From positions 1 through 64,000 of the forward strand of contig CANQVS010000008.1 of NCBI GenBank assembly GCA_947627345.1: 64,000 nucleotides of DNA, in the 5' to 3' direction. Position 1 is the stretch's first letter; every line of letters begins with the position of its first letter. The position numbers were made by a program, and so were the translations under genes. Below are positions 8,371-18,460 of the stretch, piece after piece. The notes beneath the pieces were generated by a model that worked only from the letters and a program-made list of their open reading frames with translations, searched no databases and was not told the DNA's origin. This stretch comes from an uncultured Clostridia bacterium. GTDB lineage: Bacteria > Bacillota > Clostridia > Oscillospirales > Acutalibacteraceae.

Positions 8371-10443
8371 TCAGAAATTCAGGAAACCGTTTCCCGCATT
8401 TACAAGCTTGAACGCAAGCGCAAACACAAGTGACACGATTGTCATAAGCTTGATTAAAATATTGATTGACGGACCCGAGGTATCCTTGAACGGGTCGCCG
8501 ACAGTATCTCCGACTACCGCCGCCTTGTGCGCCTCGGAGCCTTTTCCGTCGCTCGTGGTTTCAATATATTTCTTGGCGTTATCCCAAGCGCCGCCGCTGT
8601 TTGCCATAAATATAGCGAGCATTACACCCGTTATAAGAGAGCCTGCGAGCAGTCCGCCGAGCGATTCAACTCCGAGCAGAAAACCTACCGCGAGAGGAGC
8701 TAAAACAGCCATAACTCCCGGTAATATCATTTCTTTGAGCGCGGCGTTGGTTGAAATTGAAACGCACCTTGAATAATCGGGTTCTTCCTCGCCCTTGAGT
8801 ATTCCCGGCTTTTCCTTAAACTGACGGCGAACTTCGGCTATCATTTTATTTGCCGCCCGTCCTACGCTGTTCATTGTAAACGCGGAGAACAAAAACGGAA
8901 GCATTCCGCCGATAAACAATCCTACTACAACCTTTGGACTCAAAATAGACATACCGTTGTCGGCAATTCCCGCGGTCTGCGCAAAGGACGCAAAGAGCGC
9001 AAGAGCCGTCAGAGCGGCGGAGCCGATAGCAAATCCTTTTCCGATAGCGGCGGTTGTATTGCCTACGCTGTCGAGTTTATCGGTTATATCTCTGACCTTT
9101 GAGTCAAGCTCGCTCATTTCCGCAATTCCGCCCGCGTTATCGGCAATCGGTCCATAAGCGTCAACTGCGATTGTCATACCCGTTGTTGAGAGCATACCGA
9201 CAGCCGCGAGCGCAATTCCGTAAAGGCCTGCTGACGCACTGCCTGTTGAAACAAACATCACATAGTAGGATATAAGTATTCCGATTACAATAAATATAAT
9301 AGGAATTGCCGTGGATTTCATACCCACGCCGAGACCCGTGATGATATTTGTAGCAGAACCCGTTTTTGAGCTTTCGGAAATGCTCTTTACCGAACGGAAT
9401 CGGTCAGAGGTGTACATCTCGGTAAGCTTTCCAATCGCGGTGCCTACGACAAGTCCTGCAAGCACACACCAAAACGGATTAAGGCTGTTAAACATATAGT
9501 AACTTAGCGCCGCACCGCCGATAATTACGAGCGCGGTAGCGAGATATTCTCCAACATTCAGCGCCCTCTGCGGGTCGGAATTATCCTTTCCGCGGACAAA
9601 GAACACGGAGATAACCGAGCCTAAAATTCCGATTGTACAGAGAAGAAGCGGAAAAAGCGCCGCGTTCATTTTACTTTCCGCTCCCGTAAATGACGCAAAA
9701 GCCAGTGTAACGGCTGAAACAATTGAACCGACATAGCTTTCAAAAAGGTCGGCTCCCATTCCTGCGACATCGCCCACGTTGTCGCCTACATTATCGGCAA
9801 TTGTGGCAGGATTTCTCGGGTCGTCCTCGGGTATTCCTGCCTCGACCTTACCCACAAGGTCAGCGCCGACATCGGCGGCCTTAGTGTAGATACCGCCTCC
9901 GACGCGCGCAAAAAGCGCAATCGAAGAGGCTCCGAGGCTAAAGCCAGTGAACACTCTTAACATCTCGTCATTTTGAGCGAGGTTGAACATATTATTAAGT
10001 ATTACGAAAACTATTCCGAGACCTGTAACGCCGAGTCCGACTACGGAAAGTCCCATAACAGCTCCGCCTCTAAAAGCAACCTTAAGCGCCTTATTCATAC
10101 CGTTCTGCCTTGCGGCATTAGCCGTGCGAACATTCGCCATAGTAGCAACGGTCATTCCGAAATAGCCCGCTAAGGTAGAAAACAGAGCGCCGAGAATGAA
10201 ACAGCCTGCGGTACTCCAGTCGATTACAAAACCGATTACGGCAAAAAGCACAACAGCGAAAATAATCAGTATTTTGTATTCCGCAAACAAAAACGCCCTT
10301 GCGCCCTTTGAAATTGCGGATGAGATTTTTTTCATTCTTTCCGTTCCCGAGTCCTGTTTACGAATAAACAGCGCGAAATAAACCGCAAAGCAAAGCGCGA
10401 GCGCTCCTGCAATAATAGGGATAAAAATTGAAAGATTGTTCAT
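8371..10443 (-). CDS. hppA: Membrane-bound ion-translocating pyrophosphatase
   Basis: A 690-residue polytopic protein of normal family length. It couples hydrolysis of pyrophosphate to H+ and/or Na+ export across the cytoplasmic membrane. The catalytic loop has [11 protein letters not shown] and [18 protein letters not shown]; the C-terminal site has [15 protein letters not shown]. The [10 protein letters not shown] segment carries alanine where K+-independent enzymes have lysine, which marks the K+-dependent subclass from family knowledge. Whether H+ or Na+ is pumped cannot be settled by eye. It is monocistronic with its own promoter at 10499-10527 and ends before the shared terminator at 8278-8310. 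Such pumps save energy in fermenting anaerobes that release much pyrophosphate in biosynthesis. Confidence 0.97.
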   Translation of the reverse strand: MNNLSIFIPIIAGALALCFAVYFALFIRKQDSGTERMKKISSAISKGARAFLFAEYKILIIFAVVLFAVIGFVIDWSTAGCFILGALFSTLAGYFGMTVATMANVRTANAARQNGMNKALKVAFRGGAVMGLSVVGLGVTGLGIVFVILNNMFNLAQNDEMLRVFTGFSLGASSIALFARVGGGIYTKAADVGADLVGKVEAGIPEDDPRNPATIADNVGDNVGDVAGMGADLFESYVGSIVSAVTLAFASFTGAESKMNAALFPLLLCTIGILGSVISVFFVRGKDNSDPQRALNVGEYLATALVIIGGAALSYYMFNSLNPFWCVLAGLVVGTAIGKLTEMYTSDRFRSVKSISESSKTGSATNIITGLGVGMKSTAIPIIFIVIGILISYYVMFVSTGSASAGLYGIALAAVGMLSTTGMTIAVDAYGPIADNAGGIAEMSELDSKVRDITDKLDSVGNTTAAIGKGFAIGSAALTALALFASFAQTAGIADNGMSILSPKVVVGLFIGGMLPFLFSAFTMNSVGRAANKMIAEVRRQFKEKPGILKGEEEPDYSRCVSISTNAALKEMILPGVMAVLAPLAVGFLLGVESLGGLLAGSLITGVMLAIFMANSGGAWDNAKKYIETTSDGKGSEAHKAAVVGDTVGDPFKDTSGPSINILIKLMTIVSLVFALAFKLVNAGNGFLNF

Positions 10444-10498
10444 TTAACCACTCCTAACCCTGTAATAGTTTTAGCTTTTGTATTTATGCAGTTATATG

Positions 10499-10527
10499 AT
10501 ATTACCACCGTTTTAACAAAACGTCAA
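10499..10527 (-). promoter_or_regulatory. Promoter of the pyrophosphatase gene
   Basis: On the minus strand TTGACG (10522-10527), a 17-bp spacer and TAATAT (10499-10504). The -35 box overlaps the stop codon of the upstream lipoprotein gene. Confidence 0.65.
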
Positions 10528-11696
10528 CTTTTTTTGGCTTCGGAGATAATTATTCCGTTAATTTTAGAGCTTATTACTTCGTAAAGTTCGTTACCCATAG
10601 TGTTAATGTCGGTTTTTCCGACGCAGTTCGACAGCATTGATACAACCTCATTATTCGCCATATTAATGTGAGCATACGCACAGTATAGAGGCATTCTTCC
10701 CGAGCAGTAAACATTATTTCCGTCTATATTAAAACCGCAGTATTCGCTTGACGGAGCAAGCTTTAATTTCCTGAATATATCAATTCCCATAAGCTTTCCG
10801 TCTACAAATGCAGTATAAAATTTAGACATATCACTACTGCTTGATACAATTCCAAGCGACGAATACATAAAGCCGAAATTCGCGCACTCGGGATATTCTC
10901 CCTGCCGGTGCCAAACTTTATTATCCATATCAAATCCGCTGAATTTGTACTCTGTTGAAACAAATCCTGAATTTTCCATTTTCAGTTCATCAAAAATGTT
11001 TTCTTGAATATAATTTCGGTAACTTGTACCTGAAACAGCAGTTATAATTTTACCTAAGAGATAGTAATTTGACTCGGTTGAATCAGACGTTTCATCAACT
11101 CCGTGATTAAGGATATGGCTTAATACCATATTACTTATTTCAACGCTGTTTTTGTCAGAGTTCTCTAAAGAAAGAATCTTATAAAATTTTGCATACTCCG
11201 TACGGTTTTGGGTTATTTCGTCGTAATATGAACCAAAACTTATGTTGTTAGTCAGCAGGTCGCCGATACTAATACCAGAAAGATACGAGTATTTTTCTTC
11301 TGCATTAAAAAATCTGTCGAGCGTATCCGAAAGATTTAGTTTTCCGCTCTTTTCAAGCATAAGAACGGCAATACCCGTAAAGTTTTTTGTAAGTTCATTA
11401 ATCTGATAGCAGGATTCTGCAGTTAATTTTTCTTCTTTTATCGCGTCTGCATAACCGTAAGCTTTATTGTAAAGTTCATCTTTGTTCAGAGAAATTGCCG
11501 CGCTTCCGCAAAACTCGTTGTATTCGAGAATTTTATCAACCTCTTTTTCAATTTCCGAACGTTTCGCGCTGTCTACTTTTACGGACTTGATGTCGTATGT
11601 TTCTGTCTTTTCAGGCGTACATCCCGCAAAGGCACAAGCGGTTAACGCAAATGCCAAAAGCGCGCAAACGACCTTTTTAAACTTCATTTTTTCCAC
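10524..11696 (-). CDS. Serine-hydrolase-fold (beta-lactamase/PBP-like) lipoprotein, probably inactive
   Basis: A 390-residue exported lipoprotein; the N-terminus has a hydrophobic stretch and a lipobox ending FAGC at about residue 26. Residues ~60-380 follow the class C beta-lactamase/DD-peptidase-like fold (e.g. GIAVLMLEKSGKLNLSDTL, YYLLGKIITAVSG). In the block that normally reads S-x-x-K, the sequence is INELTKNF, so the serine nucleophile is replaced by glutamate while the lysine remains. The usual Y-x-N block is also altered (STESN before YYLLG). I infer a pseudoenzyme that binds rather than cleaves, perhaps a cell-wall or regulatory partner. It follows the flavin reductase-like gene by 3 bases and shares its transcript. 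Confidence 0.75.
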   Translation of the reverse strand: MEKMKFKKVVCALLAFALTACAFAGCTPEKTETYDIKSVKVDSAKRSEIEKEVDKILEYNEFCGSAAISLNKDELYNKAYGYADAIKEEKLTAESCYQINELTKNFTGIAVLMLEKSGKLNLSDTLDRFFNAEEKYSYLSGISIGDLLTNNISFGSYYDEITQNRTEYAKFYKILSLENSDKNSVEISNMVLSHILNHGVDETSDSTESNYYLLGKIITAVSGTSYRNYIQENIFDELKMENSGFVSTEYKFSGFDMDNKVWHRQGEYPECANFGFMYSSLGIVSSSSDMSKFYTAFVDGKLMGIDIFRKLKLAPSSEYCGFNIDGNNVYCSGRMPLYCAYAHINMANNEVVSMLSNCVGKTDINTMGNELYEVISSKINGIIISEAKKS

Positions 11697-11699
11697 CTC

Positions 11700-12206
11700 T
11701 TATTTTCTAAGCGCCTTAACAATCTCGCTTATATACATTCTGTGGTAATCATCGTCGTTATAATTTTTCAGCACCTCTTCCTTTGCTACAGCGCTCTGCT
11801 CGTTTAAATCCTGAGCATAAAGCTTTCTGCAAATTAATACAAGGTCCGCTTCTTCAAAATACGGCGCCTTTTCGTCATACACGGGAGTTATGTTGCATTC
11901 CTTTACCTTATCATAATCGCGTCCGCTTCTGCTTCCGCAGAAACGGAGCACATCTCTGTATTTCTCTTTATAAAAGCTTAGAGAAAAATACTCCTCTTTT
12001 TCAATAAGTCCGTAGGTAAACCGCTGGGGTCTGATAAAAGTAAATGCCACAGGCTTATTCCACATTATTCCTACTCCGCCCCACGACGCCGTCATAGTAT
12101 TACAGCCGTCTTGATTTTTCACCGTGACAAGCGCCCAGTCCTTTCCTATTAAATCAAAGGGGTTATTATTAATTTCGCTGACCGAAATCTCCTTAAAATC
12201 TGACAT
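11700..12206 (-). CDS. Flavin reductase-like (FMN-binding split-barrel) protein
   Basis: A 168-residue cytosolic protein of the flavin reductase-like domain family. The beta-barrel core TMTASWGGVGIMWNKPVAF and the FIRPQRFTYGLIE segment are typical of FMN binding. Members reduce flavins or serve as small FMN redox proteins; the physiological partner is not evident. The ATG at 12206 follows AAAGGA; the gene has its own promoter (12261-12289) and is first in a two-gene transcript with the lipoprotein gene. It diverges from the arginine operon across a 330-bp intergenic region. Confidence 0.85.
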   Translation of the reverse strand: MSDFKEISVSEINNNPFDLIGKDWALVTVKNQDGCNTMTASWGGVGIMWNKPVAFTFIRPQRFTYGLIEKEEYFSLSFYKEKYRDVLRFCGSRSGRDYDKVKECNITPVYDEKAPYFEEADLVLICRKLYAQDLNEQSAVAKEEVLKNYNDDDYHRMYISEIVKALRK

Positions 12207-12260
12207 AATATCAAATCCTTTCTCACTAACTATATGCTGAAAATTAATTGCTATGCAAAT

Positions 12261-12289
12261 ATTGTATCACATAAACGAATAATATTCAA
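12261..12289 (-). promoter_or_regulatory. Promoter of the flavin reductase-like gene
   Basis: On the minus strand TTGAAT (12284-12289), a 17-bp spacer and TACAAT (12261-12266), about 55 bases before the start codon. Confidence 0.6.
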
Positions 12290-12451
12290 TATATTGTATA
12301 ATTATACATAATATTACTATCTTTATACATTTTTTAAAAAACTCACAATAAAATTACTTTGCCTGTTCAGATTAAAATTTTTATCTTTTTATCAATAAAT
12401 ATCGGAATATTTAATTTAAAACAATATATTTTATGTAAATTTCATAAATTT

Positions 12452-12465
12452 TGAATATTTATGCA
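12452..12465. promoter_or_regulatory. ARG box (ArgR/AhrC operator) of the arginine operon
   Basis: TGAATATTTATGCA matches the TGAAT-N4-ATTCA arginine repressor consensus with one mismatch and sits 7 bp upstream of the argG -35 box. Repression by arginine-bound ArgR is the expected control; the argR gene is not in this window. Confidence 0.65.
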
Positions 12466-12472
12466 AATACTC

Positions 12473-12500
12473 TTGATTTTTTGTATATTGTGTGTATAAT
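12473..12500 (+). promoter_or_regulatory. Promoter of the arginine biosynthesis operon
   Basis: TTGATT (12473-12478), a 16-bp spacer and TATAAT (12495-12500), followed by a leader of about 33 nt and a strong TTGGAGGT site before argG. It lies directly downstream of the ARG box. Confidence 0.75.
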
Positions 12501-12539
12501 GTTAAGAGTAACACAAAGAAAACTCTCTTGGAGGTAAAT

Positions 12540-13763
12540 ATGGCAGACAAAAAAATTAATAAGGTAGTTCTCGCTTATTCAGGCGGACTTGACACATCAA
12601 TTATTATTCCTTGGTTAAAGGAAAATTATGACAACTGCGAGGTTATCGCGGTATCGGGTAACGTAGGACAGGCAGACGAGCTTGAAGGACTTCAGGAAAA
12701 AGCTATCGCTACAGGCGCTTCAAAACTCTATATCGAGGACCTTAACAAAGAATTTGTCGAGGAATATGTATATCCTACAATCAAGGCAGGAGCGGTATAC
12801 GAGGGTAAATATTTACTCGGCACATCTTTCGCGCGTCCGATTATCGCTAAAAGATTGGTAGAAATAGCTAAGAAAGAGGGCGCCGACGCAATATGCCACG
12901 GCTGTACGGGCAAGGGTAACGACCAGGTTCGTTTTGAACTTGCCATTAAGGCTTACGCTCCCGATATGCCGATTATCGCCCCGTGGAGAACGTGGGAATT
13001 TAAAAGCCGTGAAGAGGAAATCGCTTACGCAGAGGAGAAGAAAATCCCTCTCAAAATAAACAGAGAAACTAACTACTCAAAGGACAAGAACCTATGGCAT
13101 TTAAGCCACGAAGGACTTGACCTTGAGGACCCCGCAAACGAACCGATGTACGAAAAGGAAGGCTTTTTGGAGATGGGCGTATCCCCGATTCAGGCGCCCG
13201 ATAAGCCCGAATACATTACAATCCATTTTGAAAAGGGCGAGGCAAAAAGCATAAACGGCGTTGAGATGGACGCTGTAAGCATCGTTGAAAAGCTTAACGA
13301 AATCGGCGGAAAGAACGGCATCGGAATTACCGACATTGTTGAAAATCGTCTTGTTGGTATGAAAGCAAGAGGAGTATACGAAACTCCGGGAGGCACAATT
13401 CTTTATACTGCTCACAGCAAGCTTGAGGAAATTTGCCTTGATAAAGACACACAGCATTATAAATCCGTTCTCGCGATTAAATTTGCGGAGCTTGTATATG
13501 ACGGAAAATGGTACACGCCTTTAAGAGAGGCTCTCTCCGCTTTTGTAGACAGCACGCAGGAATACGTTACAGGCGATGTTAAACTAAAGCTGTATAAGGG
13601 CAACATAATTGACGCGGGCGTTACAAGTCCGTATTCACTCTACGATGAGGAAATTGCAACCTTTGACGAGGACGAGGTTTATAACCAGAACGATTCTGCC
13701 GGATTTATCAATCTTTTTGGACTTCCGATTAAAGTAAGAGCGAAAAAAGGCCTTATTAAATAA
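12540..13763 (+). CDS. argG: Argininosuccinate synthase
   Basis: A 407-residue cytosolic enzyme that joins citrulline and aspartate with ATP to argininosuccinate. The start is the ATG at 12540 behind TTGGAGGT; a longer frame from 12492 would begin inside the promoter's -10 region. The N-terminal ATP-pyrophosphatase loop AYSGGLDTS (about residues 12-20) and the motifs [15 protein letters not shown] and DLEDPANEP are diagnostic. It is first in the plus-strand arginine operon and controlled by the promoter/ARG box just upstream. A 123-bp gap follows before argH. GC content rises here relative to the flanking surface-protein DNA, as expected of a conserved core gene. Confidence 0.98.
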   Translation: MADKKINKVVLAYSGGLDTSIIIPWLKENYDNCEVIAVSGNVGQADELEGLQEKAIATGASKLYIEDLNKEFVEEYVYPTIKAGAVYEGKYLLGTSFARPIIAKRLVEIAKKEGADAICHGCTGKGNDQVRFELAIKAYAPDMPIIAPWRTWEFKSREEEIAYAEEKKIPLKINRETNYSKDKNLWHLSHEGLDLEDPANEPMYEKEGFLEMGVSPIQAPDKPEYITIHFEKGEAKSINGVEMDAVSIVEKLNEIGGKNGIGITDIVENRLVGMKARGVYETPGGTILYTAHSKLEEICLDKDTQHYKSVLAIKFAELVYDGKWYTPLREALSAFVDSTQEYVTGDVKLKLYKGNIIDAGVTSPYSLYDEEIATFDEDEVYNQNDSAGFINLFGLPIKVRAKKGLIK

Positions 13764-13886
13764 ATTAAATTTTACAAGCTTTTCGGGGCAGGGGTAACTC
13801 TGTCCCATTAAGTGATTTTAAGGATATTTAAAAAACGGTAAAATGGTATTGTATTTATCGTTTTGTGCTTTTGATGAGGTGATATA

Positions 13887-15263
13887 ATGCAATTATGGAA
13901 AGGACGTTTTAAAAAGGAGCTTTCCAAGACGACCAACGATTTTAACAGCTCGATTCCCTTTGACAGCCGTATGTACAGAGAGGATATTGAGGGAAGTATT
14001 GCGCACGCTACTATGCTCGGAAAATGCGGTATTATCGAAATGTCACAGGCGGAACATATTATAGACGGTCTTAATTCAATTTTAAAGGATATAGAAAACG
14101 GCTCGCTTAAAATAGATATGGAGGCGGAGGATATACACACCTTTGTCGAGGGCGAACTGACAAAGCGTATCGGCGACGACGGTAAAAGACTTCACACATC
14201 AAGAAGCCGTAACGACCAGGTCGCTTTAGATAACAAGCTTTATTTAAGAAAAGAGCTTAAAAATATAAAGGCTCAGCTTGAAAAGCTTTTAGGCGTTATC
14301 TCCAAAAAGGCCGAACAGTACAGCGAAACCGTTATGCCGGGATATACTCATCTCCAGCGCGCTCAGCCGATTACTTTAGGTCATCATCTTTTAGCCTATG
14401 CTGAAATGTTGTTGCGTGATATAGGACGTCTTGACGACTGCTATAAAAGAATGAACGAAATGCCCCTCGGTTCCTGCGCATTGGCAGGTACGACATACCC
14501 GATTGACCGTTCAGTAACTAAAGAGCTTTTAGGATTTGACAGCATCACAAACAATTCTTTAGACGGTGTTTCCGACCGTGATTACTGCATAGAGTTCTCC
14601 TCGGCTCTGTCAATTATTATGGTGCACCTGAGCCGTTTCTCCGAGGAAATTATAATGTGGTGCAGTTGGGAATTTAAATTCATTGAGCTTGACGACGCGT
14701 TTTCCACAGGCTCGTCAATTATGCCACAGAAAAAGAACCCCGACATCGCGGAGCTTGTCCGCGGAAAGAGCGGACGGGTTTTCGGAGATACAATGACTCT
14801 CTTAACGGTTATGAAAGGAATCGCGCTTGCGTATAACAAGGATATGCAGGAGGATAAAGAGGCAATCTTTGACGCGGTCGATACCGTTAAAATGTGCTTA
14901 ACCGCTTTCACGCCTATGCTCGATACAATGAAAGTTATCCCCGAAAATATGCGAAAGGCGGCGGCAGGCGGATTTATTAACGCGACAGATGTCGCCGACT
15001 GGCTGACTAAAAACGGAGTTCCGTTCCGTGACGCTTACAAGGCTACGGGGGAGCTTGTCGCGCGTTGTATTGAGCTCGGCACGGACCTGGAAAGTCTGCC
15101 TCTTGACGAATACAAAAAGGTTTGCGATGTGTTTAACGAGGACGTTTACAACGCGATTTCTCTTGAATACTGCGTTTCACAGCGCACCGCGTTCGGAGGT
15201 CCGGCTCCCGAAAACGTAAAAGCGCAGGCAAAGAGAATTTCCGATATTATTAATAAAAAATAG
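13887..15263 (+). CDS. argH: Argininosuccinate lyase
   Basis: A 458-residue cytosolic enzyme of the fumarase/aspartase superfamily. It splits argininosuccinate into arginine and fumarate, the last step of the pathway. The N-terminus MQLWKGRFKKE is typical; the active region includes TSRSRNDQVA and the superfamily signature GSSIMPQKKNPD (about residues 275-286), whose serine lies in the catalytic loop. The ATG at 13887 is preceded by GAGGTG. It is second gene of the operon, 36 bases before argC. Confidence 0.98.
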   Translation: MQLWKGRFKKELSKTTNDFNSSIPFDSRMYREDIEGSIAHATMLGKCGIIEMSQAEHIIDGLNSILKDIENGSLKIDMEAEDIHTFVEGELTKRIGDDGKRLHTSRSRNDQVALDNKLYLRKELKNIKAQLEKLLGVISKKAEQYSETVMPGYTHLQRAQPITLGHHLLAYAEMLLRDIGRLDDCYKRMNEMPLGSCALAGTTYPIDRSVTKELLGFDSITNNSLDGVSDRDYCIEFSSALSIIMVHLSRFSEEIIMWCSWEFKFIELDDAFSTGSSIMPQKKNPDIAELVRGKSGRVFGDTMTLLTVMKGIALAYNKDMQEDKEAIFDAVDTVKMCLTAFTPMLDTMKVIPENMRKAAAGGFINATDVADWLTKNGVPFRDAYKATGELVARCIELGTDLESLPLDEYKKVCDVFNEDVYNAISLEYCVSQRTAFGGPAPENVKAQAKRISDIINKK

Positions 15264-15299
15264 GGAGTTAAAACGACTAAAAATTTAAGGACTGATAGT

Positions 15300-16334
15300 A
15301 TGATAAAAGCAGGAATAGTAGGAGCGACCGGCTACGCGGGAACGGAGCTTGTCCGTCTTATAACCTCTCACCCGAAAGCGGAGGTTTCGGCAATCAGCTC
15401 CGTAAGCTTTGAGGGTAAGAAAATTTCGGACGTTTACCCGAGTTATATTTATTTGAATGATATGGTGTGCAAAAACGTAAACGAGGTCGTGGATAAAAGC
15501 GATGTGGTATTTGCGGCTCTGCCCCACGGTTTAAGTCAGGAATTGGCGTTGGACTGCAAGGCAAATGGCGTAAAGTTTATCGACCTCGGTGCTGATTTTA
15601 GACTTGAAAGCGAGGACGAATACAGCGAATGGTACGACGGTACATTCCTCGATAAAAACTTACATAAGGAAGCTGTTTACGGACTTCCCGAACTTTTCAG
15701 AAATGAAATTAAAGGGAAAAGTATTATTGCAAATCCCGGCTGTTATACGACCTGCTCGCCGTTAGCGTTGGCTCCGGCAGTAAAAAACGGTCTTGTAAAG
15801 CTTAAAGGCATTATTTGCAACTGCGCAAGCGGAGTTACGGGAGCCGGAAGAAAGCCAAATCAGGGAAACCACTATCCCGAACTTAACGAGGGATTTCACG
15901 CATACAAGGCGGCACAGCACCGCCATACTCCCGAAATTGAACAGACGCTGTCAAAACTCACCAAAGAGAAAGTTACGGTTACTTTTGTTCCTCATCTTCT
16001 GCCTGTAAACAGAGGTATTCTCGCGACCTGCTACGCCGACATTAAAGAGGGCGTAAGCTTTGAGGAAATAAGAAAGGCGTATGAAGATTTTTATAAAGAC
16101 GAGTATTTTGTAAGATTGCTCCCCGACGGAATGTACGCCGATATTCATAATATTAAATACTCAAATTTCTGCGATATTTCCCTGCATTATGACAAGCGCG
16201 CGGGCAAGCTTATTGTCTGCTCGGCGATTGACAATATGGTAAAGGGAGCCGCGGGACAGGCAATCCAGAATATGAATATCATTTTCGGTTTAGATGAAAA
16301 GACGGGGCTTCAAATTCTTCCCCCCGCGTTTTAA
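15300..16334 (+). CDS. argC: N-acetyl-gamma-glutamyl-phosphate reductase
   Basis: A 344-residue NADPH-dependent enzyme making N-acetylglutamate semialdehyde. The Rossmann start GIVGATGYAGTELVRL (residues ~4-19), the catalytic cysteine in ANPGCYTTC (about residue 148) and the HRHTPEIEQ motif with the conserved histidine are present. Its length is standard for the long-type family. It is followed after 28 bases by argJ. Confidence 0.98.
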   Translation: MIKAGIVGATGYAGTELVRLITSHPKAEVSAISSVSFEGKKISDVYPSYIYLNDMVCKNVNEVVDKSDVVFAALPHGLSQELALDCKANGVKFIDLGADFRLESEDEYSEWYDGTFLDKNLHKEAVYGLPELFRNEIKGKSIIANPGCYTTCSPLALAPAVKNGLVKLKGIICNCASGVTGAGRKPNQGNHYPELNEGFHAYKAAQHRHTPEIEQTLSKLTKEKVTVTFVPHLLPVNRGILATCYADIKEGVSFEEIRKAYEDFYKDEYFVRLLPDGMYADIHNIKYSNFCDISLHYDKRAGKLIVCSAIDNMVKGAAGQAIQNMNIIFGLDEKTGLQILPPAF

Positions 16335-16362
16335 AACTGCTTTTAAAAAAAAGGTAGATACT

Positions 16363-17583
16363 ATGTATAAATTCATTGAAGGCGGTGTCACGGCACCGCA
16401 GGGTTTTACAGCGCAGGGTATTTGCGCCTCGATTAAGCCCTCGAACAAAACGAAACGTGATTTAGCTCTTATATACTGCGATGTTCTCTGCAACGCGTCC
16501 GCTGTTTTTACAAAAAACCTTGTAAAATCCGATGCTATTAAGGTAACGCAAAAGCACCTTGAAAACGGAAAGGCGCAGGCGGTTATCGTAAATTCGGGCA
16601 ACGCCAACACCTGCAACGCCGACGGAGAGGAAAAAGCGGAAAAAATGTGCGAAATTGCGTCCGATGTTTTAGGTGTTAACAAAAGCAATGTCATTGTAGC
16701 CTCGACAGGAGTAATCGGAGAAATTCTCCCGATTGAACCGATTATTGACGGGTGCAGAAAAATGCGCGGTACTCTCTCAAAGGACGGCGGTACAAATGCC
16801 GCCGAGGCGATTATGACGACAGATACCGTAAAAAAAGAAACGGCTATGACTATGACATTGGGCGGTAAAGAGGTTATAATCGGCGGTATCGCGAAGGGAA
16901 GCGGTATGATACACATAAATATGGGAACAATGCTCTCGTTTGTAACTACCGACGCGTCAATTTCAAGCGAAATGCTCGACTGCGCTCTTAAAGAGGCGGT
17001 TGAGGACAGCTACAATATGGTAAGCGTGGACGGGGATACCTCCACAAACGACACCCTCGCCGTTATGGCTTCGGGAAAAGCGGAAAATCCCGAAATTGTT
17101 AAAAAAGACGAGGATTATTATACGTTCGTAAACGGTCTTACCGAGGCGCTTAAGGTTCTCGCCAAAAAACTCGCCAAGGACGGCGAAGGCGCGACAAAGC
17201 TTTTAGTCTGCTCTGTAAACGGAGCAAAATCAAAACAGGACGCAGTTAAAATCAGCAAAAGCGTAATTTGCTCCAGCTTGTTAAAATCGGCAATGTTCGG
17301 CGCTGACGCAAACTGGGGGCGCGTTCTCTGCGCAATCGGCTACAGCGGGGCCGATGTTGATGTAAAAAAGGTTGATGTGAGTTTTAAATCCGCTAAAGGA
17401 TTGATTGATGTTTGCAAAAGCGGAGCGGGTATCTTATTCTCGGAGGAAAAAGCAAAGGAGATTCTGCTTGAGGATGAAATAAACATTATCATAAGCTTAG
17501 GCAACGGAAACGGCAAAGCCGAGGCGTACGGTTGTGATTTAACCTATGATTATGTTAAAATAAACGGAGATTACAGGACGTAA
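16363..17583 (+). CDS. argJ: Bifunctional glutamate N-acetyltransferase / ornithine acetyltransferase
   Basis: A 406-residue enzyme that recycles the acetyl group from N-acetylornithine to glutamate and can also use acetyl-CoA in the bifunctional form. The start at 16363 is chosen over an in-frame start at 16294 that overlaps argC; an AAGGTAG site precedes it. The self-cleavage site lies in INMGTMLSF: the family usually has ATML, so the threonine nucleophile is kept while the preceding alanine is glycine. Other motifs are NSGNANTCN and DGDTSTNDT. Its presence implies a cyclic acetyl pathway. It is followed after 16 bases by argB. Confidence 0.96.
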   Translation: MYKFIEGGVTAPQGFTAQGICASIKPSNKTKRDLALIYCDVLCNASAVFTKNLVKSDAIKVTQKHLENGKAQAVIVNSGNANTCNADGEEKAEKMCEIASDVLGVNKSNVIVASTGVIGEILPIEPIIDGCRKMRGTLSKDGGTNAAEAIMTTDTVKKETAMTMTLGGKEVIIGGIAKGSGMIHINMGTMLSFVTTDASISSEMLDCALKEAVEDSYNMVSVDGDTSTNDTLAVMASGKAENPEIVKKDEDYYTFVNGLTEALKVLAKKLAKDGEGATKLLVCSVNGAKSKQDAVKISKSVICSSLLKSAMFGADANWGRVLCAIGYSGADVDVKKVDVSFKSAKGLIDVCKSGAGILFSEEKAKEILLEDEINIIISLGNGNGKAEAYGCDLTYDYVKINGDYRT

Positions 17584-17599
17584 GTTAGAAGGTATGATA

Positions 17600-18451
17600 A
17601 TGGATAATAATAAAAGGGCGGAAGTCTTAATACAGGCAATGCCTTATATTCAGAAATATTCGGGACAGACGATTGTTGTCAAATACGGCGGAAACGCGAT
17701 GAAAAGCGAAGAACTGAAAGAGGCTGTTATGAGCGATATTGTGCTTATGCAGCTTGTTGGAATAAACGTTGTACTCGTTCACGGAGGCGGTCCCGAAATA
17801 AATCAGATGCTCGATAAAACGGGTAAAAAGAGCGAGTTTAAGAACGGACTGAGAGTAACCGACAAGGAAACCATTGACATAGTCCAGCAGGTTTTGGCGG
17901 GAAAAGTCAACAAAAGTCTTGTTCAACACCTCTCAACGAGCGGGGGCAGAGCAATCGGACTTTGCGGACTTGACGGAAAAATGCTTATGGCAAAAAAACT
18001 TGCCTCCGCTGAGGATTTGGGATATGTCGGCGAGATTGACCGAGTAAATCCTATGATTATTATGGACTCGCTTAAAAACGGATACATTCCCGTAATCTCA
18101 ACCATCGCAGGCGGATACAACGGCGAGGTTTACAACATCAACGCCGACCTCGCGGCGGCGCGGATTGCGGCAAAACTCGGAGCAAAAAAACTTATTCTTA
18201 TGACGGACATACGAGGACTTCTCCGTGACGTAAATGATGAAAGCACGCTCATTTCGGTTGTCAACGCAAGCGAAGTCCCCTCTCTCAAAAAAGAGGGTAT
18301 CATAAGCGGAGGTATGATTCCGAAAATCGACTGCTGTGTTGAGGCGGTCAGAAGCGGAGTCGGCAGAGCGCATATTCTCGACGGACGCATTAAGCACTCA
18401 ATACTGCTTGAGCTTTTCTCCGACGAGGGTATCGGCACAATGATTTATTAA
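17600..18451 (+). CDS. argB: Acetylglutamate kinase
   Basis: A 283-residue amino acid kinase that phosphorylates N-acetylglutamate, usually the arginine-sensitive step of cyclic pathways. The ATG at 17600 lies 8 bases after AGAAGG; the ATG at 17594 is too close to that site. Visible are the phosphate-binding VVKYGGNAM (~residue 23), the VLVHGGGPEI loop and the C-terminal GGMIPKIDCC segment. Many arginine-inhibited enzymes have an N-terminal helix like the one here, but inhibition cannot be proven by eye. Confidence 0.97.
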   Translation: MDNNKRAEVLIQAMPYIQKYSGQTIVVKYGGNAMKSEELKEAVMSDIVLMQLVGINVVLVHGGGPEINQMLDKTGKKSEFKNGLRVTDKETIDIVQQVLAGKVNKSLVQHLSTSGGRAIGLCGLDGKMLMAKKLASAEDLGYVGEIDRVNPMIIMDSLKNGYIPVISTIAGGYNGEVYNINADLAAARIAAKLGAKKLILMTDIRGLLRDVNDESTLISVVNASEVPSLKKEGIISGGMIPKIDCCVEAVRSGVGRAHILDGRIKHSILLELFSDEGIGTMIY

Positions 18452-18460
18452 TGGTGGAAT

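Noticed and set aside
13785..13806. Hairpin between argG and argH as a terminator
   Set aside because: The stem GGGGCAG/CTGTCCC is imperfect and has no T tract; it may at most be a weak mRNA structure.
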